Below are positions 60,907 to 64,000 of a stretch of 64,000 nt of DNA, piece after piece (the first letter of the stretch is position 1; each line of letters begins with the position of its first letter). This DNA is from Nostoc sp. JL34. Its GTDB lineage: Bacteria; Cyanobacteriota; Cyanobacteriia; Cyanobacteriales; Nostocaceae. Both the position numbers and the translations under genes were made by a program. The stretch is taken from positions 39,280-103,279 of the forward strand of contig NZ_JABXKQ010000183.1 in NCBI RefSeq assembly GCF_017114945.1, read 5' to 3'. The notes beneath the pieces are model-generated. The model made no database searches, was not told the DNA's origin, and worked only from the letters and a program-made list of their open reading frames with translations.

Positions 60907-62184
60907 TTAGATGCGTTTACCCTGGTGTGATACCCACTCCTTCATTACTCCAGTGATTCGTCGCAAGTCGTCCTCACCAATGACGTAAGGGGGCATAGTG
61001 TACAGCCATTTGCTATACGGGCGGAGCCATACTCCCCGTTCTAGAGCGAACTCCCTGAATCCCATAAGGTTCGACGGAGATTCAAACTCTAAGACTCCTA
61101 TAGCTCCAAGCACTCGTGCGTCGCAAAGCGATGGCCCCTCCAATCCCAGGATCTCTTCTTTGAGCACTTGTTCAATAGCTTTGACTTTACTAAGGTAGTT
61201 TTCGGTTTCGATTAGGCTGATACTTGCCAACGCCACAGCGCAGGCGACTGCATTTCCCATGAAAGTCGGCCCGTGCATGAAGGCGAGTTGCGGATCGTCA
61301 CCGAAGAAGGACTCGTAGACTTCACTTGTAGTAATAGTTGCCGATAGTCCGAAGTATCCCCCAGTGAGTGCTTTACTAAGCACCATGATATCCGGGGTGA
61401 CATCGGCAAGTTCTGCTGCGAATAAGGCTCCTGTTCGCCCGAAACCCGTCGCTATCTCGTCAAAGATGAGTAGCACCCCGTGTTCATCACACAGTCTTCG
61501 GGCGTGGAATAAATACTCGGGGGGATAAAAGCGAAAACCACCCGCTCCTTGAAATACTGGTTCAAGGATCATGGCAGCAATCTGGTTATTGTTCGATTCA
61601 AGAAGCTCGGCGAGTTGATAAAGCGATGCTTGGCATTCGTCAGACTCTATGTTAACCCCGCCTGGTGCATCGACAAAATACTGGGGGAGTATAGCCCCTT
61701 TGAACAATCGATGCATCCCCTCGTCGTCGTCACTCACCGACATTGCCCCTGTTGTGTCGCCGTGATACCCCCGGCGGAGCGCCACGAAATGGCTCTTCTG
61801 TGGTACACCTTTGTTGCGCCAGAACTGAATTGCCATCTTTAGCGCAACCTCTACCCCCACTGAGCCGCTGTCAGCAAAGAACACGTGATTGAGCCTCTTA
61901 GGGGTAATCCTGACTAACGTCTCAGCAAGATCAATAGCTGCATCGTTAACGAGACCCCCAAGCATAACATGAGCGAATTTTGCAAGCTGTTCCTGAACCG
62001 CCTTATTAAGGACAGGGTGATTGTACCCGTGAATAACGCACCACCAGGAAGAGATACCGTCAATGAGCACCGTGCCATCATCAAGGTAAAGTTTGACCCC
62101 CTCTCCTCGAACTACTCTCAACGGAGGCGGAACGGTCTTCATTTGTGCGTAAGGAAGCCAGAGCGAATGAACTTGTCTCTTCAT
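60907..62184 (-). CDS. bioA: Adenosylmethionine-8-amino-7-oxononanoate aminotransferase BioA
   Basis: 425 residues, full length for the family. Marks: HSLWLPYAQMKTVPPPLRVV, GISSWWCVIHGYNHPVLNKA, FFADSGSVGVEVALKMAIQF, the PLP-phosphate and Asp region (VLLIFDEIATGFGRTGALFA) and the Schiff-base Lys in LSKALTGG. It converts KAPA to DAPA in biotin synthesis using SAM as amino donor. The gene is visibly richer in G+C than its neighbours and has no HIP1 octamer, and a truncated hydrolase lies at its 3' side, so horizontal acquisition is likely. Many cyanobacteria use BioU instead of BioA. Confidence 0.93.
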   Translation of the reverse strand: MKRQVHSLWLPYAQMKTVPPPLRVVRGEGVKLYLDDGTVLIDGISSWWCVIHGYNHPVLNKAVQEQLAKFAHVMLGGLVNDAAIDLAETLVRITPKRLNHVFFADSGSVGVEVALKMAIQFWRNKGVPQKSHFVALRRGYHGDTTGAMSVSDDDEGMHRLFKGAILPQYFVDAPGGVNIESDECQASLYQLAELLESNNNQIAAMILEPVFQGAGGFRFYPPEYLFHARRLCDEHGVLLIFDEIATGFGRTGALFAAELADVTPDIMVLSKALTGGYFGLSATITTSEVYESFFGDDPQLAFMHGPTFMGNAVACAVALASISLIETENYLSKVKAIEQVLKEEILGLEGPSLCDARVLGAIGVLEFESPSNLMGFREFALERGVWLRPYSKWLYTMPPYVIGEDDLRRITGVMKEWVSHQGKRI

Positions 62185-62522
62185 CGGGACTCATGTCAAG
62201 TTATTGACATAGGTAATTTTATAGATCGGGTGTAGAGCCACGAATTACTTGACCAGAGCGGCAAATTATTTGTCTAAATCTAAGTCTCTGTTGGGAGAAA
62301 TATAGCTGATATCAAATAAAATTGCGACTTTTGAACAACTAATGGCAGAACAGTTTGTATCAACCAAACAGTCAGTACACCAATTAATTTTGAATAACCA
62401 TTATAGCGGTTGTCGATTGTATGAGAACACCAAAGTCCTTGCTGTCAAATCATTTCAGCAAAGTTTTTGTATCTCACTGAACTGTACACCGCTATATCTA
62501 ATTAACAAATTATCTCAGCTTT
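62185..62522. other. Intergenic region upstream of bioA
   Basis: 338 bases between bioA and hisD, both minus-strand. Composition returns to the A/T-rich background within the first 100 bases. No gene or clear terminator was seen; it should contain the bioA promoter. Confidence 0.4.
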
Positions 62523-63803
62523 TTATTGCAAGCGTACAGATACACTACCTGCATGAGCTGGCAAACCTTCTGCCTCTGCTAAGGTGACAGCTGCTTTGCC
62601 TATTGTCTGTAATGCTTGTTTGTCACATTCTAAATAAGTAATTCGTTTGAGAAAGTCGTAGACACTCAAACCAGAAGCAAAGCGGGCAGAACGGGCAGTT
62701 GGCAGTACATGGTTGGGGCCTCCTAAATAATCGCCAATCGCTTCTGGAGTATAGCGTCCTAAAAACACGCTGCCGGCACACTTAATTTGATCGGCAAGCA
62801 CTTGCGGGTTGTCTGTACACAATTCCACATGTTCTGGAGCTAGTTGATTGAGCAGTGGTATACTCTCGGCTAAATCGCTGACCAGAATGACGGCTGCATA
62901 ATTTTGCCAACTTGCACTGGCAACTTCTCTGGTGGGTAAATCGGTGAGAATTTTCTCAACAGCCTTGATTACTTGTTGCGCGAAGACTTCTGAATCAGTA
63001 ATTAAGATTGACTGGGCATTAGGATCGTGTTCTGCTTGCGATAGTAAATCCCAGGCAATCCAATCTGGGTTGTTCTGGCTGTCGGCTACCACTAAAATTT
63101 CTGAAGGGCCAGCGATACTATCAATGCCAACAGTGCCAAAGACTTGACGCTTGGCTTCAGCAACATAAGCATTACCAGGGCCAACAATTTTATCTACCGG
63201 GGCAATGCTTTCTGTACCATAAGCTAATGCTGCGATCGCTTGCGCCCCACCAATGCCATATATTTCTGTAACACCAGCAACTTGAGCAGCAGCCAATACA
63301 GCAGGATTAATCTCACCGCCAGGCATCGGTACTGTCATGACAATTCTTTCAACACCAGCAATTTTGGCTGGTAAGGCATTCATCAACAAAGAACTCGGAT
63401 AGCTAGCCCGTCCCCCTGGTACATAAATTCCCACTTGCGACAGCGCTACCCAATTCAATCCCAGTTTCACCCCCACTGCATCGGTGTAGCCAATATCTTG
63501 CGGTAGTTGTTTTTCATGGAAAGCCACAATCCTAAGAGCAGCAAATTCCAGCGCCGCCAAGACATCGGCAGGACATTGGGCCGCGTGTTCGGCAATAAAG
63601 GTTTCGCTTAGATGCAAAGACTGGAGATTGTTGCGATCAAAGCGGCTAGTATAGTCCTTGACTGCGGCATCACCACGCACTTTGACATCAGCTAGAATCT
63701 CGCGTACTGTCCCACTAACATCAACTGTAACTTCCTGGCGATCGCTGACAACGGCTTGGAATTTGACAGAAAAATCTCTGTCGGTAGTTTGAAGTAGCTG
63801 CAT
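62523..63803 (-). CDS. hisD: Histidinol dehydrogenase HisD
   Basis: 426 residues from the ATG at 63803 (MQLLQTTDRDFSVKFQAVV); the open frame extends upstream to 63911 but with atypical sequence. Family blocks: VGIYVPGGRASYPSSLLMNA, VGPGNAYVAEAKRQVFG, SIAGPSEILVVAD, LSQAEHDPNAQSILIT (zinc-binding Gln/His) and LAPEHVELCTDNPQ, then YLGGPNHVLPT. It oxidises L-histidinol to L-histidine in two NAD-dependent steps, the last of the pathway. No other his gene is adjacent. Confidence 0.95.
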   Translation of the reverse strand: MQLLQTTDRDFSVKFQAVVSDRQEVTVDVSGTVREILADVKVRGDAAVKDYTSRFDRNNLQSLHLSETFIAEHAAQCPADVLAALEFAALRIVAFHEKQLPQDIGYTDAVGVKLGLNWVALSQVGIYVPGGRASYPSSLLMNALPAKIAGVERIVMTVPMPGGEINPAVLAAAQVAGVTEIYGIGGAQAIAALAYGTESIAPVDKIVGPGNAYVAEAKRQVFGTVGIDSIAGPSEILVVADSQNNPDWIAWDLLSQAEHDPNAQSILITDSEVFAQQVIKAVEKILTDLPTREVASASWQNYAAVILVSDLAESIPLLNQLAPEHVELCTDNPQVLADQIKCAGSVFLGRYTPEAIGDYLGGPNHVLPTARSARFASGLSVYDFLKRITYLECDKQALQTIGKAAVTLAEAEGLPAHAGSVSVRLQ

Positions 63804-64000
63804 AGACTGTATCTTGAAAGCAGTGAGGTCAACAATTAGTTTAACGTGAGTCTCCAACGGAGGCGCACCCGCAGGAAGGACGAAAGAAACGATGTAAAGC
63901 CTACACAACACAAGAATTATTGAAAACCTTACATGCGGTTATTAGCGCTCTTTTATGTCTCTGGTGAGAGAAAAATGCTCTGATTTGCTGAGATTTTTGA
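63804..64000. other. Upstream region of hisD at window edge
   Basis: About 200 bases with no supported gene. The GGAGGCGCACCCGCAGGAAG stretch (about 63859-63878) belongs to the atypical upstream extension of the hisD frame. Confidence 0.4.

Noticed and set aside
62342..62587. Plus-strand frame of 81 codons between bioA and hisD
   Set aside because: It runs into the end of hisD on the other strand and lacks a plausible protein pattern.
1..64000. tRNA or rRNA genes
   Set aside because: No cloverleaf-like sequence with T-loop GGTTCGAATC or rRNA signature was recognised; a tRNAscan/cmsearch run would settle this.

Overview
The window is cyanobacterial chromosome, almost certainly from a heterocyst-forming Nostoc/Anabaena-type organism. 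Evidence: dense HIP1 octamers (GCGATCGC), abundant short-tandem-repeat and palindromic intergenic elements typical of Nostocales, kaiABC followed directly by a TolC/HgdD gene, a truncated KaiA of the filamentous type, plant-type glycerate kinase, a photosystem II S4 protein, Ycf20, LrtA/HPF and a tandem array resembling the heterocyst-associated NsiR1 small RNA. It looks like ordinary core chromosome with scattered decay and small mobile sequences rather than a large genomic island.

Layout. 1-6.4 kb: signalling (a 5'-truncated hybrid histidine kinase, a REC-PAS-kinase and a single-domain receiver) interleaved with VOC, secreted and cupin proteins and three copies of a short repeat. 6.6-10.4 kb, minus strand: MoxR ATPase and DUF4350 protein, then glycerate kinase and Ycf20. 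11.2-14 kb: lipoprotein and a GT39-type membrane glycosyltransferase. 14-23 kb: clock locus, with a large hybrid kinase carrying degenerate receivers divergent from kaiA-kaiB-kaiC, then hgdD. 23.5-29 kb: two methyltransferases, small conserved proteins, GNAT, PSII S4 protein and SDR. 30.27-30.80 kb: four tandem ~146-bp units, each with a promoter-like element and a hairpin/T-tract. 30.8-37.6 kb: ExoD, lipid kinase, a 58-residue membrane protein, ArfB, S4 protein and a large SNF2/RapA (DpdE-like) helicase. 38-42.3 kb: SulP transporter and a split, divergent amino-acid ABC transporter. 42.3-49 kb: LipB, LrtA/HPF, PrxQ, an HGSNAT-like membrane protein, a CAP lipoprotein and a carotenoid oxygenase. 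49.2-55.1 kb: RND pump, its adaptor and a frameshifted TetR regulator. 55.5-60.2 kb: WcaI-type glycosyltransferase, Lhr-like helicase and small proteins. 60.7-63.8 kb: an esterase remnant, a compositionally foreign bioA, and hisD.

Functional links. KaiABC and the neighbouring kinase form a plausible clock module. HgdD is an outer-membrane channel that could serve the RND pump, which has no channel gene beside it. The TetR upstream of that pump has a one-base insertion in its DNA-binding domain although a palindromic site just before its start is intact, so the pump may be derepressed. The strongest candidate for something unusual is the tandem small-RNA array at 30.3-30.8 kb. Other notable points are repeat sequences spliced in frame into two protein genes, a transferred bioA beside a truncated esterase, and several small inverted-repeat element families. 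All functional statements are inferred from sequence by eye; no database search was run.
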